Origin: Bacteroidales bacterium Bact_23
GTDB lineage: Bacteria > Bacteroidota > Bacteroidia > Bacteroidales > Lentimicrobiaceae
NCBI GenBank assembly: GCA_001603685.1
Contig: LUZO01000054.1
Coordinates: forward strand, 1 to 8,780
Direction: 5' to 3'
DNA: 8,780 nt
The position numbers and the translations under genes are program-made. Positions 1 through 6,832 of this stretch are shown one piece after another; position 1 is the first letter of the stretch; each line of letters begins with the position of its first letter. The notes beneath the pieces were generated by a model that saw only the letters and a list, made by a program, of their open reading frames with translations, did not search any database and was not told where the DNA came from.

Positions 1-134
1 AAAGAACCGGTTAAATGATAAAAAATCAGATGTTATTTAGCAGTTCGGCCTGATTGTTTTATATATTTATAGGCTCTTTAAACGGCATGAGCTTTTAATC
101 TGCTGACAATGGTTAACAACCTAAATTATTAGAA

Positions 135-686
135 TTGAACCTGATAAATAAAATAAGGATATATTTTGGTAAGCGGGCTTTACAAAAAGAGGCTGCCAGA
201 TTGCATCGTGTGAAACGGGCGGTAAATCTTTCAGAAGCCCGTGAAATAGGCATCCTGTTCAATATGGTTTCAGAAGAAGAGTACGAAAGGGTGGGCAAAT
301 TTGCGAAAAGCCTGCAGGAGCAGGGAAAAAAGGTTCACATCATCGGACTGTTTCACTCTAAAAAGCTGCCTCCTTACTATATCCCGAAACTGGCTTACGA
401 CATCATAACTCCGGTTAACCTCGATCTGTTCTACCGTCCGGAAGCCTTGTTTGCCAAACTGTTCATCGATCATCCATTCGATATACTGATCGACCTTTCA
501 ACCATATCGGAATTTCCGCTGCACTACATCGCCGTGCTGTCGAAAGCGGGATTTAAGCTCGGACGAATGGTTGAAGACAAAGAGATGCCGTACGACCTGA
601 TGATTGAATCGGCTCATGAAATGGAAAGTGAGGAGCTGATAGAGAATATTATTCATTATACCAGTGTGTTCAGGTTCAATGGATAA
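135..686 (+). CDS. DUF6913-like conserved hypothetical protein upstream of dapA
   Basis: A 183-residue protein with no signal peptide or membrane segment, so probably cytoplasmic; its function is unknown. It has a basic N-terminal helix (KIRIYFGKRALQKEAARLHR, residues 6-25), then an alternating strand/helix pattern: a strand at 38-44 (IGILFNM), a helix at 47-63, a strand at 66-72 (KVHIIGL) followed by HSKKLPPYY, and FDILIDLS at 115-122. I recognise this as the small Bacteroidota family labelled DUF6913, which often sits directly before dapA, as here (37 bp gap). The start is a TTG: the frame opens after a stop at 114-116 and there is no ATG before the conserved basic helix. The first in-frame ATG is residue 44, which would remove the first strand, so TTG is preferred. 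No Shine-Dalgarno site is evident, as is usual in this phylum. Family assignment is from memory of the sequence pattern; any role linked to lysine synthesis would be inference from neighbourhood only. Confidence 0.82.
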   Translation: MNLINKIRIYFGKRALQKEAARLHRVKRAVNLSEAREIGILFNMVSEEEYERVGKFAKSLQEQGKKVHIIGLFHSKKLPPYYIPKLAYDIITPVNLDLFYRPEALFAKLFIDHPFDILIDLSTISEFPLHYIAVLSKAGFKLGRMVEDKEMPYDLMIESAHEMESEELIENIIHYTSVFRFNG

Positions 687-723
687 TATTGTGCTCCGTT
701 AAAATATTAACAAAATTTAAACT

Positions 724-1623
724 ATGGAGAAGAAATTTACCGGAACCGGGGTGGCCCTTGTAACCCCGTTTCACAAGCAAGGGACCATCGATTTCGGATC
801 CCTGGAAAAGCTGATTGAGCATACCGTTTCGAATGGCGTTGATTATCTGGTGGTGCTGGGTACAACCGGCGAAACGGCTACTTTATCGAAAGATGAAAAG
901 AATGCGCTGGTGGAGTATGTTAAGGAACAGGTTTCAAAGCGGGTGCCGGTTGTTCTGGGGGTTGGCGGAAACAATACCCAGGAAATTGTAAATGACCTGC
1001 AAAAGCTTGATATCGATGGCATAGACGCCATTCTGTCGGTGGCTCCGTATTACAACAAACCATCGCAGCGCGGTTTGTACCTGCATTACAAGCACATTGC
1101 TACTGCCAGTCCGTTGCCGGTAATCGTTTACAATGTTCCAGGCCGAACGAGCGTAAACATGAAAGCCGAAACCACCCTTGAGCTTGCCGCTGAGTTTGAG
1201 AATATTATCGGGGTAAAGGAAGCATCGGGCAACATGAGCCAGATTATGGAAATTATCCGTAAAAAACCCAAGGATTTCCTGGTAATTTCGGGCGACGACG
1301 GTATTACCATGCCGCTGATAGCCGCCGGCGCACACGGGGTGATTTCGGTGGTTGCCAATGCTTACCCGAAGGCGTTCTCCTCTATGGTGAAAGCGGCTCT
1401 GAAGGGAAAGCTCGACGAAGCCCGCCGCCTGCATTATGCGCTGCTGCCGATGATCGAAGCGCTTTTTGCCGATGGCAGTCCCGGAGGCGTGAAAGCCGCC
1501 CTGGATTATATGAAAATAGTTCCCAACAACCTGAGGCTACCGGTGGTGAAGGTGAATAAAGCTACCCAGAACCTGATTCAGGGACTGGTTAACGAGCTGA
1601 AGGAAAGTGGAATAGAATGTTGA
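724..1623 (+). CDS. dapA: 4-hydroxy-tetrahydrodipicolinate synthase
   Basis: This cytoplasmic TIM-barrel aldolase condenses pyruvate with aspartate semialdehyde, the first committed step of the diaminopimelate/lysine pathway. At 299 residues it is full length. Visible catalytic residues, by alignment to the E. coli enzyme: Lys165 in IIGVKEASG forms the Schiff base with pyruvate; Tyr136 in VIVYNVPGRT, Thr47 in GTTGE and Tyr110 in APYYNKPSQ form the proton relay; Arg141 binds the carboxylate of the second substrate. The glycine-rich SGDD at 189-192 is also present. The ATG start gives the normal family N-terminus (FTGTGVALVTPF). The leader is A/T-rich; TAATATTG at 684-691 is one base from the Bacteroidota -7 consensus and could be a promoter, but read-through from the upstream gene is equally possible. 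In the lysine allosteric site, the positions of E. coli His53 and His56 are Lys56 and Lys59 here, so feedback inhibition may be weak (inference). Confidence 0.97.
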   Translation: MEKKFTGTGVALVTPFHKQGTIDFGSLEKLIEHTVSNGVDYLVVLGTTGETATLSKDEKNALVEYVKEQVSKRVPVVLGVGGNNTQEIVNDLQKLDIDGIDAILSVAPYYNKPSQRGLYLHYKHIATASPLPVIVYNVPGRTSVNMKAETTLELAAEFENIIGVKEASGNMSQIMEIIRKKPKDFLVISGDDGITMPLIAAGAHGVISVVANAYPKAFSSMVKAALKGKLDEARRLHYALLPMIEALFADGSPGGVKAALDYMKIVPNNLRLPVVKVNKATQNLIQGLVNELKESGIEC

Positions 1624-1647
1624 TTAAAGAACCGGGATTGCAGAAAG

Positions 1648-3957
1648 ATGAAAAAAATAACAACCGCTCTTTTACTGATTGCCTCTTTATCAACTTTTGC
1701 ACAAAAGCATATCCGGGATTACAATCCTGAAGTTCTTTTCAAGGATAGCGGCGAAATCTATTTTGCACTTCCCGGCGCCGCCCGGGATGCAGGGCAGTAT
1801 TCCGGATTTATCGGCCTCGACCGGATCGGCGGAGATACGCTGTTTGCCTATGCCAGCAAACGGGAGTTTCAAAAACTGATTGAAACCGGAGTTTCCGCTT
1901 TTGAATTGCTCACCCACCCCGGCGATCTGATTGAGGTAGAGATGTCACCGGATCCGCGAAGTGTTCTGGACTGGAATTATTATCCCACCTATGATGCGTA
2001 TGAGAGCATAATGGCGGGATTTGCAGCAGCCTATCCCGATATATGCAGCCTGCACACCATCGGCACCCTGCCAAGCGGCCGGAAACTGCTGGCCGTGCGG
2101 ATATCGGACAATGTGGATGTGGAGGAGGATGAACCTGAGTTCCTTTATACTTCATCCATGCATGGCGATGAAACCACCGGCTATATCCTTATGCTTCACC
2201 TGATTGACTACCTGCTGACCAATTACAACCAGGACCCGAGGGTTACGGCAATTGTCAACAACACCGACCTGTGGATAAATCCGCTGGCCAATCCCGATGG
2301 CACATACCGGGCGGGCAACAATACCGTGAACGGCGCAAGGCGCTACAATGCCAACAATGTTGACCTGAACAGAAACTATCCCGACCCCGCAGCAGGTCCC
2401 CATCCCGACGGAAATCCGTGGCAGCCGGAAACGGTGGCTTTTATGAATTTTGCCGAAAACCGCCATTTTGTAATGTCGGCCAACTTCCATGGAGGCGCCG
2501 AAGTGGCAAACTATCCGTGGGATACATGGGTTAGAAAAACCGCCGATAACGACTGGTGGGTGATGGTTTGCCGGGAGTATGCCGATACCGCCCAGTTTTA
2601 CAGCCCCTATGGCTACTTCGACGACCTGAATAACGGCATTACCAACGGATATGCCTGGTACTCAATTACCGGCGGAAGGCAGGATTATATGAATTATTTC
2701 CAGCAGTGCAGGGAAGCCACCATGGAGATATCGGCAACCAAGCTGCCGCCGGCCAGTCAGTTGATTAGCTTCTGGAATTACAATTACCGCTCAATACTGA
2801 ATTATCTTGAGCAGGTTCAGTATGGCGTCAGGGGAATCATTACCGACACCATCACCGGCGAACCGATTAAGGCACAGGTGTTTATCAGCGGACATGATGC
2901 GGACAGCTCCATGGTGTTTTCCTCGCTCCCGGTCGGGAATTACCACCGTTTGCTGAAAGCGGGCACCTACAACCTGACCTTTATTGCTGAAGGATATCTT
3001 CCGAGAACCATCAAAAACGTAGTTATTAAGGATAAATCAACTACCATAAGGAATGTAAAGTTGTGGGATGGCTCAGCAATTCCCGATTTTACGGCATCGG
3101 CCACCACCGTTTTCGCCGGAGGCAGCATTCAGTTTTCGGACATTTCGGGAGGAAACCCCACCAGCCGTTTATGGACCTTTGAAGGCGCCGATACCCCGAC
3201 ATCGGCCGAAAAGGATCCCGTGGTTACCTACAGTGTGCCGGGCACCTACAGCGTTACCCTGTATGTGGCGAATCAGATCGGTGGCAACCAGTTGACCCGA
3301 GAGGGGTATATAACCGTTTCTCCGGGTTATTACATCGGCAATCCGGGCGGCACCACCTGCTATGCCGGGTTTTACGACAGCAACGGTCCGGATGGCAACT
3401 ACGAAAACAACGAAAACCTGACAACTACCTTTTTTATCGAAGATCCGTCAAAGTCATTCAGGATTCATTTTCTGAGTTTTGATGTGGAAGAAAGCGATGA
3501 ATGTGAGGCCGATGCGCTTTTTATTTATGACGGCGCCGATGCCGGTGCGCCCCTTATCGCTAAACTCTGCGGAAGTGAGATTCCAGGTGATATTGTGATT
3601 CCTGCCGGCAGCGGTGCGGTAACCTTTGTATTTGTTTCTGACAGCGCCGGAACCGGCGCAGGATGGGAAGCCGTTCTCAGTTGCGATGATGCCGTTGGCG
3701 TTTCGAAAACGGAAACTCCCTGCGGTATCCGCCTGTTCCCCAATCCTGCCGGAAAAGAGGGATTCGTCATCCAATCAATCGGAGGAACGATTAAGGAGGT
3801 GTTGATAACCGACCTTTCGGGACGGATCATCTACTCTGCAAATACGGAAGGCGAAACAATTAACATTCAGGGTGTTGTAGCTGCCGATGGATTGTATCTG
3901 CTTTCGGTAAAAACTCCGAAAGGCATTTATTCACAGAAGCTGTTGATCAAAAATTAG
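1648..3957 (+). CDS. Secreted M14 zinc carboxypeptidase with TTR-like, PKD, CUB and T9SS sorting domains
   Basis: A 769-residue exported metallocarboxypeptidase. Domains in order: signal peptide at 1-18 (cleavage likely after TFA); pro-region-like segment at about 20-100; M14 catalytic domain at about 108-390; transthyretin-like domain at 393-472; PKD-like domain at about 478-558; CUB-like domain at about 571-680 with four cysteines (571, 619, 641, 679) and FIYDG; type A T9SS C-terminal domain at about 695-769 (FPNPA, DLSGRIIYS, DGLYLLSV, final KLLIKN). Zinc ligands are His172 and Glu175 (HGDE) and His281 (ANFHGG); the catalytic acid is Glu360 (TMEIS). NPDG at 215-218, DLNRNYP at 239-245 and TGGRQDY at 341-347 match the N/E (M14B) subfamily, as does the TTR-like domain. 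Asp292 in NYPWD aligns with the Asp that gives these enzymes their preference for C-terminal Lys/Arg, so that specificity is predicted. The protein should be released or anchored at the cell surface. It begins 24 bp after dapA and overlaps the convergent downstream gene by 4 bp. Confidence 0.95.
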   Translation: MKKITTALLLIASLSTFAQKHIRDYNPEVLFKDSGEIYFALPGAARDAGQYSGFIGLDRIGGDTLFAYASKREFQKLIETGVSAFELLTHPGDLIEVEMSPDPRSVLDWNYYPTYDAYESIMAGFAAAYPDICSLHTIGTLPSGRKLLAVRISDNVDVEEDEPEFLYTSSMHGDETTGYILMLHLIDYLLTNYNQDPRVTAIVNNTDLWINPLANPDGTYRAGNNTVNGARRYNANNVDLNRNYPDPAAGPHPDGNPWQPETVAFMNFAENRHFVMSANFHGGAEVANYPWDTWVRKTADNDWWVMVCREYADTAQFYSPYGYFDDLNNGITNGYAWYSITGGRQDYMNYFQQCREATMEISATKLPPASQLISFWNYNYRSILNYLEQVQYGVRGIITDTITGEPIKAQVFISGHDADSSMVFSSLPVGNYHRLLKAGTYNLTFIAEGYLPRTIKNVVIKDKSTTIRNVKLWDGSAIPDFTASATTVFAGGSIQFSDISGGNPTSRLWTFEGADTPTSAEKDPVVTYSVPGTYSVTLYVANQIGGNQLTREGYITVSPGYYIGNPGGTTCYAGFYDSNGPDGNYENNENLTTTFFIEDPSKSFRIHFLSFDVEESDECEADALFIYDGADAGAPLIAKLCGSEIPGDIVIPAGSGAVTFVFVSDSAGTGAGWEAVLSCDDAVGVSKTETPCGIRLFPNPAGKEGFVIQSIGGTIKEVLITDLSGRIIYSANTEGETINIQGVVAADGLYLLSVKTPKGIYSQKLLIKN

Positions 3958-4757
3958 AACTGCAGCGGAAACTGCAGGCCAATCCGGTACACCAGGATAA
4001 AAGCTACTGCGGTAATTACCAGGATTTTGCTGATTTTTGCCTCTTTCTTAGTTTCATCGAAATAGAGGTCGTTGGCGCCGCGGCTGTTTATCCAAACCGG
4101 CATGATTACCAGAATCGGGGTCAGAAGCCTGAGCACTTCATACAGGTTGAGCGGCAGCATCAGAAGTGCAAGAAGTGCGGTTCCGGCCAGACAGGGAATA
4201 ATCATCTGATAGACAAGAAACGGCGGGATATCGTCGGTTTTGAGGAGATTGAAATAGCTGTTTCCGGTGAGCAGAAACAGGCGGGTAATGGAAAAACCGG
4301 CGATAGCAAGCAGGAAAAGTGCAATCAGGGTAACCAGCAGTTTTCCGGTATCGGGAACAAACATCCAGATAACCACATGGCCGAAACCATCGCCCAGAAG
4401 CGTTCCGGCGTAGGCAGAGCCAAGCAGCATACTGATGCTGTGAACAAATCCCCACAAAAAGAACATCTTAAGCTTCCCTTCATACTCCTTGAAACGGATT
4501 GCAACGGCAATCATGACCACAGCCAGCAGCAGGGCGGCAACGGGGCCGGCGCTGTAGATCAGTTTCACCGAATCGAAATCCCACTCGTAGCGCTCCACAA
4601 TAAAGGTAAGGGTTGAGTAATCAAGCCTGATTTCGAATTTGAACAGCTTGGCTGCCAGCACAGTAAAAGCCTGAAAAATGATGAAGACAAAAAAGTAGGA
4701 GAGGAGATAATAGGCCAGAGAGTTTACGGCTACCGATAGTTTGTTTATCTTTTTCAT
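3954..4757 (-). CDS. Polytopic inner-membrane protein of unknown function
   Basis: A 267-residue, strongly hydrophobic protein with about six or seven predicted membrane segments (roughly residues 12-36, 65-88, 97-121, 137-161, 179-203, 208-223 and 243-260). I do not recognise a named family. The segment at 100-131 is the most distinctive: Trp102, His106, a small-residue run, then Asp123 and His127 in GDGFGH. The His and Asp residues could bind metal or a cofactor, but no HExxH or other defined protease motif is present. A polar stretch at 224-241 with several Lys and Glu (RGANDLYFDETKKEAK) is probably a cytoplasmic loop before the last helix. The ATG start is followed by a short Lys-rich stretch typical of membrane proteins. 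It is the last gene of a minus-strand run, 80 bp after the DUF3298-like gene. Its stop codon interlocks with the stop of the carboxypeptidase gene, leaving no space for a separate terminator. Confidence 0.85.
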   Translation of the reverse strand: MKKINKLSVAVNSLAYYLLSYFFVFIIFQAFTVLAAKLFKFEIRLDYSTLTFIVERYEWDFDSVKLIYSAGPVAALLLAVVMIAVAIRFKEYEGKLKMFFLWGFVHSISMLLGSAYAGTLLGDGFGHVVIWMFVPDTGKLLVTLIALFLLAIAGFSITRLFLLTGNSYFNLLKTDDIPPFLVYQMIIPCLAGTALLALLMLPLNLYEVLRLLTPILVIMPVWINSRGANDLYFDETKKEAKISKILVITAVAFILVYRIGLQFPLQF

Positions 4758-4837
4758 TCGCTGTTTTGTGTTATTGCTGTGGTTGAAGCTTATTTCAGTA
4801 TGTTAAAAAAACTCCGTTTTGTACTGCCAATCCCTGC

Positions 4838-5944
4838 TCAGAATTTCAGTTTTAACCGTTCAATCACCGGATTTGCCGGGTTAAGAACGGATTTTAATTG
4901 GCTGAAAGGCAGAAAGATGCTTACCGGGCCTGTTTCCTGTCCCGCAACCTCATAAACATTGTAAGTGAAGGTTAATCCCGCATTGGTCAAAAGGTAATTT
5001 TGCGGCAGGGGCAGCTCGTTGCTGAAAAATCCGTAATCCGTCAGCTGCTGTTCAGGATCTATATCATACGCGTCGCAAACGGCATTCCTGATCATTCCGG
5101 AAAGGGCCTTTTCCGAGCCTTCTGCAAGCAAATCACTCAGGAGAACCTTTTTGCCATTTCCCACATCGAATGTCAGTGTCCGGCAGATTTCAAGGCCGCC
5201 CGAACTGCCGCCGGTGTATGTGTAGTCGTGCATTGCCAGGCAAACCGTGCCATGCTCATTGAAGGCAACATTCAGCAGGCGTCTCTTTTCCCAGTTCAGC
5301 TTCAGGTAATTCTTTTCAATGTCGATCCCCGCATTGCTGTTTCTGTAATGTCCGAAAAAGGCGGTTTCCATGTTTTTAAGCATGGCAGAGGGTTCGCCCG
5401 AAACTTTCTCCCTGAAAAGCTCTTTGAGGGCCAGATCATTCAGGATGGCAGATGCTTGTTTGTTGTTTTCACCGCTCAGCGTGGGGAATGTGGCTCCGAA
5501 GGCAGCCACCGGTGAGCCGCCTGCCTCATTCAGCGGTTGTACCGATTCGGTCGCAGCCACGCTGAAAAGCTGAGCCCCATCGTCATATATTTCCGTTAAC
5601 TGCACTGCATGTTCTTTACTGTCGTCAATCCATTTACCCGTGAAAGATCCGTCATCACCCAGAATCCCGGAAATCACAGCCTCATCGGATGAATTGTGAA
5701 AAAGTTGTATACTGCCATCCCCGGCAATTTCGCCGGAGAGGAAACAGGGCTTGCCTTCCCTGAACGGATTGCTCAAATAGCCCGAAATCCGCTCGCCGTA
5801 AACGATCAGATCGGCCGTAACGGCATTGCCGCTCCCGGCTTCGCCTTTCAGATGGAAATACCGCCCCTGCGACATGGCAGGCAATTGCAGCATCAGGATA
5901 ATTAACAGGGAAATCAGATACCTTCCGATGATTATTCTTTTCAT
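4838..5944 (-). CDS. Secreted DUF3298/RsiV-like protein
   Basis: A 368-residue exported protein from the ATG at 5944. A TTG 12 bp further upstream would add only MKYD before the signal peptide, so the ATG is preferred. The signal peptide covers about 1-25 (hydrophobic core ISLLIILMLQ, then LPAMSQ); there is no lipobox cysteine. Residues about 27-120 form a beta-rich region with repeated glycine-containing strands (GEIAGDGSIQL, GILGDDGSFTGKW) common at the N-terminus of such Bacteroidota proteins. Residues about 145-250 resemble DUF4163, ending in DYTYTGGSSGG at 240-250. Residues about 255-355 match DUF3298: FDVGNGKKVLLSDLL at 259-273, then LTFTYNVYEVAGQETGP at 324-340 and IFLPFSQLKSVL at 343-354. 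The DUF4163-DUF3298 pair is known from RsiV, the lysozyme-binding anti-sigma factor of Bacillus, but this protein has no anti-sigma N-terminus or membrane anchor, so regulation is not implied. It follows yggS by 18 bp, suggesting cotranscription. Confidence 0.88.
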   Translation of the reverse strand: MKRIIIGRYLISLLIILMLQLPAMSQGRYFHLKGEAGSGNAVTADLIVYGERISGYLSNPFREGKPCFLSGEIAGDGSIQLFHNSSDEAVISGILGDDGSFTGKWIDDSKEHAVQLTEIYDDGAQLFSVAATESVQPLNEAGGSPVAAFGATFPTLSGENNKQASAILNDLALKELFREKVSGEPSAMLKNMETAFFGHYRNSNAGIDIEKNYLKLNWEKRRLLNVAFNEHGTVCLAMHDYTYTGGSSGGLEICRTLTFDVGNGKKVLLSDLLAEGSEKALSGMIRNAVCDAYDIDPEQQLTDYGFFSNELPLPQNYLLTNAGLTFTYNVYEVAGQETGPVSIFLPFSQLKSVLNPANPVIERLKLKF

Positions 5945-5962
5945 ATCGTATTTCAATGATTT

Positions 5963-6631
5963 TTAATGCCTCTCTCCAAAAATGGCCGAGCCAATCCTTA
6001 CCATGGTGCTTCCTTCCTCAATGGCAATGTGATAATCGCCCGACATTCCCATGGAAAGGATGTTGAAATCGCTGCTGCCGCTGAAGAATTCGTTTTGTAT
6101 CCGGCCGAAGAGTTTTTTGAGTGTTGCAAATTCGTTTCTTACCACCTCCATATTATCGGTAAAAGTGGCCATTCCCATCAGCCCCCTGATCCGGATGTTT
6201 TTCAGCCCCGCAAACTCATCGCTGCTCAGAATATCCCTGACCTCCTGCTCATCCAGGCCGAATTTGCTCTCTTCGGTGGCGATAAATACCTGCAGCAGGC
6301 AGTCGATTATTCTATCGGCACGGAGCGCCTGTTTGTTGATTTCCGTCAGCAGTTTCAGAGAATCAACGCTGTGAATCAGATGAACAAAAGGAGCAATGTA
6401 CTTCACCTTGTTGGTCTGCAGATGGCCGATCTGGTGCCAGCGGATGTCGGCGGGCAGTTGGGGTTGCTTGTCAATCATCTCCTGAACGCGGTTTTCGCCA
6501 AAATCGCGCAACCCGCAGTCGTAAGCCTGTTGCATATCTTCAACCGGCCTGGTCTTGGTTACGGCAACAAGTACTACATTGGAAGGTAACTCATTCAGAA
6601 TGATGTTGATGTGATCAGCCAGCTTTGTCAT
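5963..6631 (-). CDS. yggS: YggS/PROSC family pyridoxal phosphate homeostasis protein
   Basis: A 222-residue cytoplasmic PLP-binding protein of the YggS/PROSC/YBL036C family, with the fold of the alanine racemase N-terminal domain. These proteins bind PLP without a known catalytic reaction and help balance free PLP and amino-acid metabolism. Lys26 in LVAVTKTRP is the PLP Schiff-base lysine. Other family motifs are FGENRVQE (44-51), WHQIGHLQTNK (65-75), HSVDS (87-91), ESKFG (121-125), RGLMGM (149-154), LSMGMSGDY (192-200) and EEGSTMVRIGSAIFG (205-219). Length is normal for Bacteroidota members, slightly shorter than the E. coli protein at the N-terminus. The ATG start lies about 20 bp after a consensus-like promoter element. 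It is the first gene of the minus-strand run; the association with the two envelope genes downstream is probably transcriptional only. Confidence 0.96.
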   Translation of the reverse strand: MTKLADHINIILNELPSNVVLVAVTKTRPVEDMQQAYDCGLRDFGENRVQEMIDKQPQLPADIRWHQIGHLQTNKVKYIAPFVHLIHSVDSLKLLTEINKQALRADRIIDCLLQVFIATEESKFGLDEQEVRDILSSDEFAGLKNIRIRGLMGMATFTDNMEVVRNEFATLKKLFGRIQNEFFSGSSDFNILSMGMSGDYHIAIEEGSTMVRIGSAIFGERH

Positions 6632-6650
6632 AATCCACGGAATCTTTGTG

Positions 6651-6658
6651 CAAAGTTA
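6651..6658 (-). promoter_or_regulatory. Putative Bacteroidota promoter -7 element for yggS
   Basis: Read on the minus strand this is TAACTTTG, an exact match to the Bacteroidota -7 consensus TAnnTTTG, followed by CAC. It ends 19 bp before the yggS ATG, so transcription would start about 10-15 bases before the gene and give a very short leader. The -33 element is weak: a TTTT lies about 24 bases further upstream, rather than a TTTG at the usual ~20. It is predicted to drive the three-gene minus-strand run. Confidence 0.55.
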
Positions 6659-6808
6659 AGGGTTTTTGGCGGGTAATTTCTGAAAACTCTCAGGTTTCGT
6701 ATCGGAGAATAACTGCAATTCAGGCGGAACAAGTTGGATGCCTGCAGATTTTCTTTTTCCGGGCAGGTAAAACTTCACCGCTTTCTCAGTTGATAATCCG
6801 CTTTCATT

Positions 6809-6816
6809 TATTTTTG
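6809..6816 (+). promoter_or_regulatory. Putative Bacteroidota promoter -7 element for the lipoprotein gene
   Basis: TATTTTTG is an exact match to the Bacteroidota -7 consensus TAnnTTTG and is followed by CC. It lies 16 bp before the lipoprotein ATG, predicting a leader of about 10 bases. The -33 element is not convincing: TTG at 6790-6792 is somewhat too close and TTTC at 6782-6785 somewhat too far. It mirrors the divergent yggS element about 150 bp away, so the two transcription units appear to share this intergenic region without overlapping promoters. Confidence 0.5.
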
Positions 6817-6832
6817 CCTCAAAACTCACTCC

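Noticed and set aside
71..96. Possible intrinsic terminator of an upstream gene: AGGCTC and GAGCTT around a 12-base loop, followed by TT
   Set aside because: The stem has only six pairs including one G-U, the loop is large and the T run short. No upstream gene is visible to support it.
934..1434. A 166-codon open frame on the minus strand inside dapA
   Set aside because: It is antisense to a clearly functional dapA and has no recognisable protein features.
4805..4822. Run of A residues and the AAAAC/GTTTT pairing in the spacer before the membrane-protein gene, as a possible terminator
   Set aside because: The stem is five pairs, almost all A-T, with a three-base loop; too weak to call.
5000..5515. 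A 171-codon open frame on the plus strand opposite the DUF3298-like gene
   Set aside because: It is antisense to a gene with a signal peptide and DUF3298 motifs, and its own translation shows no coherent domain.
5966..6589. A 207-codon open frame on the plus strand opposite yggS
   Set aside because: It lies entirely antisense to a gene with full family motifs, and its translation shows no domain, signal peptide or membrane pattern. It is best explained as a shadow of yggS codon use.
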